A DNA stretch of 64,000 nucleotides from Symsagittifera roscoffensis (lineage: Eukaryota > Xenacoelomorpha > Acoela > Convolutidae): the NCBI RefSeq assembly GCF_963678635.1, contig NC_087070.1:11878539-11942538 (forward strand). The letters run 5' to 3'. Both the position numbers and the translations under genes were made by a program. The notes under the pieces are model-generated. The model had not been told where the DNA came from. It did not search any database and saw nothing but the letters and a program-made list of their open reading frames with translations. Positions 43,966 to 55,959 of the stretch are shown one piece after another (the first letter of the stretch is position 1; each line of letters opens with the position of its first letter).

Positions 43966-44975
43966 CAGTGTGATGGTAAGTTCCAGAAAATTTTTTCGGC
44001 GCCCGAATTTTTTGGAGCTCAATTTGCCAATTTTAGCGTTTCCTAGCTAACTTCTACAATTTGGATGTTTTGATTATTGTTTATTATGTTTGAAACTATG
44101 AAAAAACTATCTAAAGCTTTACTGAAACTTGAGGAAACTTCGATAGAAAAAATCAAGTTTTCGAGGAAAAAAGTTAAATTTAAAAAACGAATTATTTAAA
44201 TCACTGCTTCGTATAATCATTTTACCACAAGTTTACATTTAGTTAATCAATACTGAATTGAATGCTATTAAACTGTCAGTTTTTTTTTACAATTTCAAAG
44301 GTTTTGTGTGTAATCCGTCGTCCTAAAATTGTCTTTTCGGGTAAAACTAACTCAATCTCATCTTTGTTTGCTCGTATGTAGCAACCATATGAATAATGGT
44401 TCTAAATCATCTGTTTGCTGAAGTCAAGTTGATTGCTTCGTCGAGTAATTTGCTGTATTTATCCCTAGGGCCGTCGCCGGATTCCTCTATATTCTTTTTT
44501 TCAATCCTTTGATGCTAAATTTAATCTTTACCTAAATTCCTTTTTTAAACAGTCCATGGTCTCGTTTATCGTGTTTTTTGTGAACGCTCCAACATGTTCG
44601 TGGAAAAAAAATTTGTTTTTGAATCCGCTGATTATCGGCAATCAATTTTTCTCAGTTTTAGCCAGGCATCTTTTTTCTGGGGACAAATACAATCATACAG
44701 ATTTTCCTCAGCAAGAGCAGAAAACAACGAATCCATATCCATTTTTAATTGGCTAAAATGTATATACATCACAAAACTAGTCAAAAAATTATACTAAAGC
44801 TCAAGCATTCTCAGCTTTGCATACTGCAGAATGAAAAATCCGACAATTATGGGTTTTTTGAGCTCAATTGATGACTTTAGTAACTCAATCTCCTACAAGT
44901 CTCTCTGAACAGTGTTCATTAGTTGCTTTGAGTGTTTTCTAATCATTCAAATACTTTGTGATCGTATGTCTGGAT
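43966..44975. other. no gene supported
   Basis: Contains a 66-codon ATG frame at 44556-44756 with overlapping open frames; none is convincing. Otherwise AT-rich filler up to the broken end of the polymerase pseudogene. Confidence 0.35.
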
Positions 44976-47587
44976 CTATCCATTATCTGTCTGGTAACCG
45001 TATGAAGAATTACCTAAGAGCTTCATAGTTTCTGCAACAAAACCGGAGAAAGGGATCTCATCTACTTCCTTTCTAGCACCAACAGCTGACTGAACAAAAC
45101 TGTTAAAACATTTTAGAATTGAAACCTGTACAAAGCGGTAAACTTTTGTACAGTGTAAACCAAGCTCCAATATAAATTGAAGGTTTGAGTTATGATGGAA
45201 CCATTTTCTAGTTTGAAACTAGATATTAGCATTCTCTGGGGATGCTTAAGAAGATAATTTTCAAATGCATAATTTTGCGTATGATCACCGATATATTTTC
45301 TTCAAACTTCAGTTATTTTGAAAGTTGGAGGAAAATTAGCAAACTTTGCTTTCAGTACATCTGGAACCACTAGGTTACACTTAACATATCCATAAAAAGA
45401 TCCATCTCTTATTTTTTCTAATAAAGATTAAGTAGAGATATGTTTTTTGGGAAAGTTAGATCGGATATGATTCTTAAATTTTTCATTTGTTTGGAAGTTT
45501 TGTCACCACTCACATTCCCACATCTCTCTTCAATTTTGTGTCCTTTTTCGCGAATATATTCCCGTCTCAAATCATCCACGTTTCGTCTTTTGTTTCCTCT
45601 CTCAATATCTTTGCTACTCAGTGAAGGACGAGTCTCCTGAAAAGGCAGAAGGGGTAATAGCATCCCATAGCTTCAAACACTGTTTTGCAATGATTGAAAT
45701 ATCCAACTACCTTGAAACAGTCATTTTTCTTTTGATTTCCAGAAGTGTGGAAAGTTTCAATTCTGCATTCGGGTCTTGTTTCTTGGTATTAAGACATGAA
45801 GAATGATTCTCTGATAAAAATTTTGTTCACAACAGTTTTTCGCGGTAGCACCATTGATGGTCCACCCGTCATGTCCTTTCTAAATTTCTCGCACAAATCT
45901 CTATCACTTTTGCAAATTGGGTAAAATTTGCCAGATTAGGAAATGTACATCCAAATTTTAACCTATCAATTTCTTTCTGATGATAAAAAAGAACCACTTT
46001 TTGCATTGCTTCTAGGGTTGGATCAACATTGTTGTTGTACCACTGCAAAAAATCTTTAATTGTAGTCCTTCCATGTTTCTTGTGAATGTTTGAGAATCTA
46101 GATGCGGGTACTGACTTAATTTGAAATTTCTTTAAGGATTGCTTCTCATCAAGCCCACTTGCTCTCAAGTTCTGATAATCATTAAAGTCTTTGTCAAGAG
46201 GGTTGCTGTTACTCAGTTTACTGGATAAGCTTCGTATGGAGGTAATTCTTCATTCTCGAGCTTTTCGGCACTGTCAAACCACTCATAAGGGAAAAGGTTT
46301 TTGTCTCACTTGCTTTATAGGCTTTAACAAAGGAGTCGAGAGATGTTGCTTCACTCAAAAACATCATGATATGGGGAAACTGTATGTCTCCAAACTTTAG
46401 GGATATGAAATCGTTAGCGTTTTTGATAATCATTGGTTCAGCTTCTTTATCATTGATTAAGTAGGAAATCAGATAGCTCTTGATCAAGTTTAGATCATAT
46501 CTTCCACTGTTAAAATCAAATACAGGAAACATGATAAAATACCTCTCCAGGTTTTGTTTCAAATCAATCAGCTGATTTTTCGGCATTCTCAAAAACTGGG
46601 TCAACGTATCAGTTTCCTCTGTCTTCTCTAAGCATTCGTCTTCATACTCAAAATTTTCAGTTGGATGATTTCGAAATCTTTCAATCAACTCCTAGAAAAT
46701 TTGGGACATCCAAAAATTTTTTAACATTTAAATTTAGTTCTCATATTGAGCTTAATTTTCTCAGCCAAAAGCTCAAGATTGATTACAAAATCTATAATAA
46801 GTTTTTGCGGATTCTTGTTCGAAAAAAAAATGGTCCGTTTATCAGATTTGAAGATATTGATACAGAAACTTGAATGTGTTTTTTAATCCAGGTTGTTGTT
46901 TGGGTAGCTTAGAGCTCTTCTGAAGGAACACATCCCGACTAAAACTTTGAAAATGGCTAGATTGTCGAATAGTGTGTTATCTTTTGAAACTGGGACAATG
47001 AAACCTTCCAATTTTTCAAATCGCGTTTATCGAAGTGTATAAATATTCGCTGGATGAACTTATTGCACTCGATCTTTACATGTCTGTTAAAATTGTTTGA
47101 TCTGGTGAAGAAACAGTCACAGCTAGGACATCGAAAACACTTGAAGAAAAAATTAACATCATTCGTGAATGATATGATTGTTGAACACTAACAATTTCAC
47201 TGTGTTATCAAATTTTCCGATAATTCACCTGGCTTACTCTCCAACATATTCACCTTCTTGAATGTCAAAATCGTAATGGAAAATACTGCCTTCAACTATT
47301 CCCTCTACGAGAGGTAGATCATCAATTGAAAGTTCTTCAAAATTGCGAAAATTGACATTGCGAAAATTGAGCAATGCAAAAAAATTGTTATTTGTGATCA
47401 ACTTCAACCTCCACTTTGTGTTCTGACGTTCTTGAGCGCTCTGCTCCACAATATCAAAATTTTCGACTTTTCCCTGGATCGTACGAAGAGCAAGTCTAAG
47501 AGCGACATTGATCTTTGCAGCGGAATCCAGCTTATTGACTACTTCTTCAAGCTTCTCGTTGAAATTTTTGGTATCCAACTTTGACAT
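44976..47587 (-). pseudogene. polB-like: protein-primed family-B DNA polymerase remnant (Maverick/Polinton-like)
   Basis: Collinear fragments in changing frames run from an N-terminal part (47587-47234), through a C2H2-like Cys/His region near 47.1 kb, a central part (46688-46218 with YFIMFPVFDFNSGRYDLNLI and LKFGDIQ), IKDFLQWYNNN and PTLEAMQK (46168-45869), and LSSKDIERGNKRR (about 45.6 kb), to MKLLGNSSYGYQ (about 45.0 kb). The last is family-B motif B (K..NS.YG). I could not find motif A between 45.66 and 45.87 kb, where the reading jumps, and motif C should lie beyond the broken end. Many frameshifts, stops and deletions make it inactive. The long polymerase with N-terminal zinc-finger-like segments is typical of self-synthesising DNA transposons. 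Confidence 0.8.
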
Positions 47588-48640
47588 ATGGAAGTTAAAT
47601 AACTCATGTTAACACATTTATGTAGTACAAAGTAGAGTTCTTTGACTAAGTAAAGTTTTATTTAGGTAAAATTACTCATTCAAAGAGTTCACTTTTGATT
47701 CCCATATTGATTATCAAAGCTTCAAACTTACGGCTGAAATACACCTGAGTATTGCCTAATTTTTATTAATTCTAGAAAACGTGGAATTAATCAAAAATTC
47801 GTACGACAGTATATCCAAGACTCTTTTCCCCTACCCAGTACCGAAATTTATATAAAAACTCCCCAGCAAAGTTCTTTATTCCTTCATTTCTCTAAAGGTT
47901 TTCAAAGCTCAAAATCCTACTCTATCAGGTTTGGAATCAGATTTCTAGAGATTTGCCCAGAAAATGCCCAGTTATCCTCTCAAATTTACATCAAAATCAA
48001 AGAAATTTACTACCTACTCACAAATCAGCACCTTTTCATTAATTACATACAAAAAAAATGATTAACTTGATTGAAAAAATTTTGGCAATTTTACTTAATC
48101 TGATTTTTTTTCTTTTTCTACCTAAATCGGCAATATTTTTTATTTTTACTGCAAGCAAATTTTGGTCATTCATATTTGCGATTGCATTTGTGTACGTTTT
48201 TACTTATTTGGAGGATTCATGTATTAAAAAGGTTTCTCTTGTTGGATACGACAACCCAAAATAAATTAACATTTTTTGTTATTGGAAACGCGAAATTGTC
48301 AAAAATGCCGTAAATGGAACTTTATTTCTGATTGGACACAACTTTTTATCAAAATTTCCCTAAAATTAAATTTTCCCTAAGTCGATAAAAACTGATTGGA
48401 TACGGCTATCGATCTTATACGGAAAATCTATTCTGATTGGCAAACTCACCCATTTGAAATGAAAGTACCCGTCACTCTTAAGTAAAAATCATTCTATTTT
48501 CAACTTAACTACCGTCAACTACCTCCTTTCTCAGCTGTAAACACTTCAACTTCAACTTAACTACCGTCAAACACCTCCCTCTCAACTGTGAATCAATCAT
48601 TCTTTTTACTCCGGGTGCAAAACAGCAACATTATATATGC
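47588..48640. other. intergenic region with TATA and CCAAT elements
   Basis: Divergent spacer upstream of the polymerase remnant. It contains TTTATATAAAAACTCCCC (near 47850), which could be a plus-strand TATA box. CTGATTGG (inverted CCAAT, NF-Y-type) occurs three times at 48329-48336, 48392-48399 and 48433-48440. A ~50-bp tandem duplication containing CAACTTAACTACCGTCAA lies at about 48497-48600. Confidence 0.5.
48058..48264 (+). CDS. possible small membrane protein, 68 aa
   Basis: ATG at 48058, about 200 nt after a TATA-like site. Two hydrophobic stretches (ILAILLNLIFFLFL and FWSFIFAIAFVYVFTYL) and a polar tail (LEDSCIKKVSLVGYDNPK). The hydrophobic part could be an artefact of T-rich DNA; the tail is more protein-like. 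No family recognised, and no copy seen in the other arm. Confidence 0.3.
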   Translation: MINLIEKILAILLNLIFFLFLPKSAIFFIFTASKFWSFIFAIAFVYVFTYLEDSCIKKVSLVGYDNPK

Positions 48641-48654
48641 TGTAGTGTTTTCGC

Positions 48655-49075
48655 CGGATCTAGTACAAATTCAAGTGCGCGAAACAGTGTCAGAATTGTT
48701 TTTGGCACAAATGGACACCCAATTCAAGTCTGGCACATGGTGGAAGTGATGCGAAGGGATTTCAACGATTATAATGTTAGTGATAACGCAAGTTCCCATG
48801 ACAGAAAACCAACTTTGAAAAATGTAATTGATGGAGGGAGTAGCTGAGCAAGTGGGAATGAACTACCCCAACAGTCCTGCCACTAGATATGTGGCTCAAC
48901 CTGTCGATGACTTCCTCTTTTCTTGGGGTAGTAAGCAGCATCAGCCGAAAACCCTATCACAATAGATGAAGATGAGGTTTTCTCTGAAACAAGGACGTCT
49001 TCAGCTTCACAACAACCACTGCAACCTCGTCCAGTTCTGCGTTCTATAGAGAACTACCTCCGGAACTCTCGATAG
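48655..49075 (+). pseudogene. Polinton-region small gene, left copy (broken)
   Basis: Homologous to the minus-strand gene at 63537-63990. Readable phrases are IQVWHMVEVMRRDFNDYNV, followed by stops and frame changes, then a region matching the acidic PIIIEEDE part of the other copy. The left copy reads Gln where the right copy has a stop just before VWHMVE, whereas further on it is more damaged. No domain recognised. Confidence 0.6.
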
Positions 49076-50218
49076 CTCTTTGATTGATTTTTTCGGTAAA
49101 TAACTGTTGTTTGAAAATTAATTGGTTTTTTGTATTAAATGAAATTCTTAAATTTCTTTTTAATTATGAGAATAGATGAAAGTTTTCGGTTAAACCATTG
49201 AAAAACGATTAGAACTTAATTTAGCGCTCCGATTTGCTCTCAAGTTAAAAAGAAAAACAAAAAAAAATTTTTTGATGTTTTTTTTGCATCTTGTCAAAAA
49301 AATGAAACACTTTTCACATTTTGATGAAGAAAGTCAAAAACTTTTCGCATTCGCATCTTGTAAAAAAAAACTGAAACACTCTTGCTTTTTGTAAAAAAAA
49401 AGAAGCACTTTCAGCATTTTGTAGAAAAAAAATGAAAAATTTTACGCATTTCGTCAAAAAAATGAAACACTTTTTACATATTGTTGAAAAAATTGATACG
49501 CTTTTTGCATTTTGTCAAAAAAAGTGAATCACTTTTTGCATCATACCAAAAAAATTGAACCTTTTTTTTGCATTTTGTTAAAAATAGAAACACTTTAGCA
49601 TCTTGTCAAAAAAATTCTTTAACTTTTCTTGCACTGTTAATAATTTTATTTTAATGTATTTTGTTTTTTAACATTAATTTCTTGCGTTTTTCGCATTTCC
49701 ATTTTAAAAAAAAAGTTGGGTTTTGCATAATTTAAAAAAAAAATCAAGAAATAGCAATCAATTTGCCCAAAACAAAATTTAAAGCATCTTGCAAAAAGGT
49801 GTAGAGAGTTTTTGCCACACGTAAAAAAATACATGAATTTTTCTGCAAAAAAAATAGTTCGATCTGGAAAAAAAATAAATTTTGACAAGGTTCTTATTAC
49901 GAAATTTGAATTATCTTAAATGAAATTATTCGAAAAAGCCGATCTGAGGGTCTGACTTGACTCTCGACAGCGCTAGGAAGGTGCATTTTGAATTACTTTG
50001 GCAATAAAAAATTAATTACACCAGAAAAAATGACGTCCTCACGCTTTCACTGTTATGTTTCCAACAGAAAAACTGACATCAATATTCAAAAAGTTCTAGA
50101 ATATTTTAATTTTTGAGTATACAGATTAAAGCTTCGAATTTAATCAGAAGTCGTTACACATTAATTTCTAGATTTTTCTGAATCTTCTAAGTTCTAGAAA
50201 TATATAAGTAAAAATTTA
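49076..50218. repeat. minisatellite of GCATTTTGTCAAAAAAATGAAACAC type plus spacer
   Basis: From about 49270 to 49640 some ten diverged copies of GCATTTTGTCAAAAAAATG / AAACACTTTTT (about 30-45 bp) follow one another. A more degenerate GTGCAAAAA..-type version fills the corresponding part of the other arm (about 62.2-63.5 kb). TTCTAGAA sites resembling heat-shock elements occur near 50094 and 50190. Confidence 0.65.
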
Positions 50219-50219
50219 A

Positions 50220-50299
50220 CCAATCAGAATTCGAGAACTAACTCTAAGGTGATGAGATTGATGGAAAAGTTTGTAGATATTACTTGCTTCTATATAAGG
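50220..50299 (+). promoter_or_regulatory. CCAAT plus TATA promoter candidate
   Basis: CCAATCAG at 50220-50227 and TATATAAGG at 50291-50299, about 55 nt upstream of the next gene remnant. Spacing fits an RNA polymerase II core promoter. Confidence 0.4.
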
Positions 50300-50353
50300 A
50301 TACTCAATCAAGAATTTGGTTAGTTACAATAGTTTCCAAGAAAATTCTTCCTC

Positions 50354-50828
50354 TTGAAAAAACCTTTCAAAATTAGCTCCAGAGTAAAAGAATTAGAGAA
50401 TTTAGAGAAGAATTGGCTATGTCTGAGTCACCTTCGAAAAAAATACGGGTTTTCATATGATTCAAACAAAAAATATTTCGATGAAGTTGTGGATCTGGGA
50501 TACGAAAATAGGTTTCTTTTGCCCACAAGTGAAAATTTACTACGAATGACAATTTTTGAAAAAACGGTTGAATTTGACCTCTTCTACAGAGATCCGAAGA
50601 AGTGTTTCAGTTCCTTGTAAATTTTTCTACAGGATTGGCAAAAAATTGGAACAGTTCATGAAAGAAGGTACAAGAAAGAAAAATTGAAGGTTCAACAGGA
50701 TATCTTGGGTCTGTTGAGAAGAAAACATGGTGTTGCACATGATGAAGAAGTGACAAGGAACTCGAAAGTTAGCTCAATTTTTAGTTTAAAAAATGTTTTT
50801 TATGTCTTTATATGCACGAAACCATGAC
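50354..50828 (+). pseudogene. Lys/Glu-rich gene remnant interrupted by one stop
   Basis: An open frame starting at TTG (probably a lost ATG) gives a helical, charged protein (RVKELENLEKNWLCLSHLRK, FDEVVDLGYENRF). TAA at 50618-50620 interrupts it. The same frame then continues to 50828 with QDWQKIGTVHERRYKKEKLK and HGVAHDEEVTRNSK. The continued protein character after the stop indicates one gene with a nonsense change. No family recognised. Confidence 0.5.
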
Positions 50829-50894
50829 AATCAGTGAAGCTACCAAAAATCTGAAACAAATCAGATTCATATTTTGAGCTTTGAGATTTCGAAT

Positions 50895-51415
50895 TCATTC
50901 CAGACACGCTGAATCAAGAGTTTGTGTGGAAGCCAATTTCTGGTTAAAATAAAAATACTGTCTCCGAATTAGTCGTTTCTTTGCAATACTAGGCATCTCT
51001 TTGACTCCTTTCCATTGTAAGTTATGTTGAAAAGCTCCATTGAGCTGACTGAATATTTCTCCGCTTGATGTAACAATGGAACAAAGTGTAAAGACAGTCA
51101 ATTTCTTGATATTTGTATACAAATTTATTTAATTTCTGCAGAATTTGGCCGAGATATGTTCCTTTAAAACCAAATGGAACATACATTCTCCAAAGAACAC
51201 AATGAGTTGTGGGTAGAGACACAACAATCATGGGTTACTATGTATTTTTTCGTAATAATCACAGGAAACGGTAATTAATAGCGATTTTTTACAAAAATTT
51301 GAGTAAAATCTGGGAAGAAATTGACACATAGCAGCAGCCATCTGGAACAAGGATTTTAATGAAAATTGTGGATTTATATAGAAGAAGTAACGCCTTCTCA
51401 ATTTCGACATATAGA
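50895..51415 (-). pseudogene. gene remnant, left copy
   Basis: Two open segments on the minus strand (from SKLRRRYFFYINPQFSLK near 51.4 kb and KKLTVFTLCS.. near 51.1 kb) match the plus-strand segments at 61.49-61.98 kb in the right arm (CKLRRRNYYYKNPPFSSK and a VFTLC.. stretch). Opposite strands in opposite arms confirm the inversion. Frames are interrupted in both copies. Function unknown. Confidence 0.5.
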
Positions 51416-51689
51416 AATTTCATACAAAACATTCCTAATTTGGAACTACTGATGAGTCATACTATTTAATTACTTTTTCATTTAATTTAATATTCTTTTT
51501 TCTCATTTTTCTTCATCTGATCAGTCTGTTCTTCTATTTAAAAATGTACTCAAGAAAAGACACAAGTCAAATTTTATTGATTTCTCAAAAAACCAAACAA
51601 AAATTGGGAGATTTGTTTGGTTCCAAAAATCAAACAAGGGGAAAATATAATTTGAACCCTTGCTTTCATTTATTAAAACTAAAATTTTT

Positions 51690-52080
51690 TGGGACATTTT
51701 GAAGAATCCCAACAAGTCTATCTTAGCGGAACAGAAGGAGAAGCATTATCAGCAACCCGGAATACTGTTATTCACGAGGCTGAAAACCTTGGACTTGTTC
51801 CTATATTAGAATTCATTTCTGACAAGGGCTCAACAATGGATCAGGAGCTCGACATCTGTAATAGAGCATATGAAAGAGCAACATACAACATGAGGAGGGT
51901 GTGTGGCACAATCAAGAAGTACAAGGTTAACAAACCTCCCCTCAATCAGATTCGACTCTTCACTGCAAAAGACAATGAAGCAATGAAACAAGTTGCCTAT
52001 GTCAACTAAACTTTGAACGAATTCGAAAAGCTGTCCCAAGTTATAGGAGATTTTATTTTTGTTGATAATTGTATAACTCA
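51690..52080 (+). pseudogene. conserved small gene, left copy (one stop near its end)
   Basis: An open frame without a starting ATG reads LSGTEGEALSATRNTVIH, STMDQELDICNRAYERATYN and KKYKVNKPPLNQIRLF, ends at TAA 52007-52009, and continues in frame for about 24 codons. The right-arm copy (60776-61187, minus) is about 85% identical at the DNA level; it has Tyr where this copy has the TAA, but carries other stops upstream. The two copies were therefore broken independently. The protein is helical and charged; family not recognised. Confidence 0.6.
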
Positions 52081-54730
52081 TTAATGCTTTGTGATGTTTT
52101 GTATGTTTACTAAATGAAATATTATTGATTCAAAACAATTTTCCCTCACTGAAGTGTACGCTTAGAGCTTGGAAATCTAAGTAAAAGTCAGAGAAAACAT
52201 ACATTTTTCCAGTATTTGTTTAAGAAATTTCAGAGAAACCTAATTAATTACTGTTTTTATCTAAATTTAATTAGGTTTTGTCTTATTTGAACAAAATTAC
52301 AAGCAAGAATGTAGTTTAGTTGAAAACCTTATCAATAATTTTTGAATTTTTGTGTTTAATTTGTTATATCCAATTTTTTTGCCGAATTTTTTTTTGATTG
52401 GCTACATGAGTTTTCTAAAAAGTAAATTAGACTCTAAACAGATCAAAAATTTTTTTGGTGATTGTTCATACAAAGTAAAGAAAAAATGGGACAACATTTT
52501 GAATTTTTTTTAAGTTTCTTTGCGTATTTTAGTAAGTAATATGTTTCTATCAAAAGTGTTTTCAATGTCTGAATGGACATTCATCAGATTTTTAGGTTGA
52601 ACTACAACAAAAACTAGAAGAATGGTTGACAGATGACGTTGATGGAGTTTGTATCAGTTTTAACTTGTTTCGATAGTTTTGTTTAAAAAATGGAGTGGAG
52701 ATTTCAGAAGAGAAGAGTACTGACAAATTTATCAACAATGTTTTTATTTAGAAAAGTTAACTCAAATTGAGTGGTCAATCAGTAAAAAACAAAACAATGG
52801 AAGAGCCTATGAAACAAAAAATGAAGATAAAAAACATCAATTCGAATACTGTTTTGAACTTGTTGCAAATGCAAAATCTATATTTGTCAGATTATCTTCT
52901 AAGCCATTATCCAAATTAGGAAGACTTCCGCTTGTTTACTTTATAATATACCAAAAAGTAAACAACAAAGATATATTTTGGTAATTGTTTCTTTCACTGG
53001 TTAGAAATAGAACAAATCAAAAAAAGTTTGATCGACTTTTCAAAATTTGAATTGAGTACTGAAAAAATAATATAAACCAGACAAGAAATCTCATTTATCT
53101 CCCTTTGGTGGCAAATATATATGTAAGTTGTATAAGAAAAACTCAACTCAACAAAATTGATTGATTGGAAACTTTCATAAACATAGTTTTGTTCTGATCT
53201 AAAAAAGTTCAAAAGTCTGTGAACACTTCTTTCTGGTGGTTAATACCACAAAAATTACCTGTGGAGGAATGCTCGATTCTGATTGGTTAATATGAAAAAT
53301 TTTGAAAATTCCATGGTAAGTCTCGATGAATTTTATTTCAGCTTGAATAAATAGGATAATTTCAATTGTTATTTTAGCTCACGTTGAAAACAATTGGTGA
53401 AGAAATTTACATAACTGTTTTTATTTACTATCGTTATTTTTTTGAAGCTATTTAATTCTTTTTATCTAAAAATTGGGCTAATAACATGCGCTTATGGGTG
53501 CTTACGTAATTGTTAAAATATTGTAAAAACGTTGACTAATTGAAAGGTTTTGCCTTTGTTACCAATTTATAATTTTCCTTGTTTAGTGCTTGTAAAAGTG
53601 TGCATAGAGTAGTGCAATTTTGAGCAGATAATGTGGTTGATTTATCCAAACTTAGGTTGTTAAATGATTTTTGTCGATTTCAGAAAAAAAAATTGATAAT
53701 TGACCAAAAAAAAAAAAAAGTTTGTTTATGCTAGCCTTTGAAAATAGTATAATAGTATGTAGATAAAAATATACATCATTATCAACCACAAAATTACTTC
53801 AATATCGAATTTCAGAGTTGAAACAGCAACATACAATTATCTGTTTGAGAAAATAATGAAAATATTTAGCAAAGGATTTATGGTATTAATTCTGTTTCGG
53901 ATTTTTGAACGTTCGTAGAAATGATACATTTTTTTCCATCTTAAACTCAATTTTTAAGTAAAATATGGTTCACATTGGATTAAGTTGGAAGACTGTAGAT
54001 GTAGCAGAAAGTGAGAAAAAAAATTGAGATAGAAACTAGAAGATATTTTAACTAAAATTTAGCTTTTAACTTAAATCTTGAAAAAAAACCCAACATAAAA
54101 GTCTCAAAGGTTCATATTTATGTGTAATTTATCGGAAAATTTTTTATCCTTTGATACATCAGGTACATTTAGAAGAAAATTCAGATGTTTTGAGGATAAT
54201 TTCTGTTAAGTAAACTCAACTCCATCATCTTTTGGAAGATGATACTTGAATCATAAATTAAAAAATTTGCTTTCAAGATCTACATTTCCTTATTTTGGAA
54301 ACAAAACAAAAAAAACTGGTCGAGAAAAGTATTTAGAGAAAATAAAATGGAGCTTGCTGAAAATTTCTATGTAAACTGATACTTTAGCAGAACCAGATGA
54401 AGGATCTCTTAGTTATAATAAAATTAACATGAAAAATTTCAATTACACACACAGTAAAGATTTCGTTCTGGTTAGCTGCAGTTTTTTTTCAATTAGATAC
54501 TTAGGTAGAACTATAGAGTTTGTTGTCTAGTTAATTTAGCAAAAATTATTCAATTGTTACAGTTTGCACCTTGACTTCCTTTTCTAAATACATTTTTTAA
54601 GAACCGTTCTTTTAGAAGTTTTCAGATGTTGCAGAAGTTAGAAATTAGGCTCACTTGCGTATTTCTACTTCCGAACTATTTCAGATTATAAGCAAAAAAG
54701 CTGCTCTTATATTAATCTAATAACTCAACA
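52081..54730. other. arm sequence without genes
   Basis: AT-rich DNA paired with the right arm at about 57.4-60.8 kb. An inverted CCAAT site (CTGATTGG) lies near 53278. No ORF supported. Confidence 0.5.
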
Positions 54731-54734
54731 TAAA

Positions 54735-55400
54735 AGTAACCTACAGGGCATCCTGCTAAATTTTGATCCCATCACCCAGATGTATATATTCTGTCCCTTA
54801 ACCAAAACCTTCAACGTAGACGAATCCCGCCTACTAATCGTTTCACACGAATTCCTACAGCCCGTTGAAATCCCGATCCTGAATTCATTCATAACACCAG
54901 ATATAACCATAAACTTTATAACCTCATCCAAAATACACCTTATGAACTCTCACCTAGCACTGAGGAGCACAAAATTGTTAAAGCACTCGAAATGCTTTGG
55001 CCACTTCTTCAAACTAAATACATCATTCTCTTGATACCTAATATACTAACATCATCCGAAACCATCCACGAAATTTTCCCCACGGATTTTTCACAGACGA
55101 TTAATAAAAAATTAAATTAAGTATACTAACAAATTAGAACAAAAACTAAACATTCTTTATAAATGTTTTCTCTTTTTCTCTCGCCTTCACAGGACAAAAC
55201 TTTTGTCGAGAATCATCATTTGTTTTCAACGAGTTACAATAACTGAATCAATAAATTTTACCCCCAAAACAGCAATAAATTGATAAATAAACTCTTTTCC
55301 CATATGCAGTAAATATTCTTAAAACGAAATTAAATTGATAATTTCAACCCCCCAAATAAAGCCGTAAAATTAATAATTTGATATGTATGAGCTTTTGATT
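54735..55400 (+). mobile_element. decayed 3' fragment of the LTR-element family
   Basis: It encodes a homologue of the last ~125 residues of the 601-aa protein (GILLNFDPITQMYIFCPLTK.. to ..IHEIFP), with a frame change near 54.89 kb, and ends at about 55.1 kb. Downstream it shares the 3' non-coding region, including TACTAAC at 55124-55130 and GCAGTAAAT near 55.3 kb. It is much diverged from the copy at 25.9 kb. No LTR is seen at its end. The matching position in the right arm lacks it, so it entered after the inverted duplication formed. Confidence 0.75.
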
Positions 55401-55959
55401 GATATAAACTGGACTGATTCCGTCTCTTTAAGACTTTTTTAAGAAAACTTCCGACAAAAATCAAGGATAAAAAGCGATTTAATAACTCTTTTGCAAGAAA
55501 AATGATAGTTAAAGATCCCGAAAGTTGTTTTTTTTGCTTATATAGTTTTCTGTAGTAACTGAACAGGTGATACTAAAGCAAAAAAATGTGCAAATAGCAT
55601 GGTAATAAGTAGGCGTTATCAGTTCTAAGTTTATCTCTGCCAGCAAATGTTTCGTTCAATTGATACTATTTTCTCCTAATTTACCCAGTTCTGACTAAAT
55701 ATTCTTGCAAAGTGAGATCAAAAGCGAAAACATGTAATCAGCAGGAAGCTTGAATAACCCTAAAATTTTGAAAATTTCCCGGAAAATTAGGAAAACTATG
55801 TTGTAGAAGCAACAGAGAGATAATCATCAGTTTTGAAGAAAATTTGTTGATTTTCATAAAATCTAATTTATTTTTAAGAAAAACCTTGATGCTCATACAT
55901 CTCAAATGTTTACAGAGTCTATATCAAAATCTGGATAAAATCCAAAGAATTTTCAACTA

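Larger units (their letters stand above)
48640..55900. repeat. left arm of a giant imperfect inverted repeat
   Basis: The arm is matched, in reverse complement, by 56.92-64.0 kb. Paired landmarks are 48.65-49.05/63.55-63.95, 50.9-51.4/61.5-62.0, 51.69-52.08/60.78-61.19, 53.04-53.12/59.76-59.84, 54.24-54.28/57.83-57.95 and 55.60-55.74/57.03-57.17 kb. Identity is roughly 85% in the gene-like parts and lower elsewhere, by eye. Unlike the right arm, it carries a 0.67-kb insertion (54.73-55.40 kb) from the LTR-element family. Confidence 0.8.
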
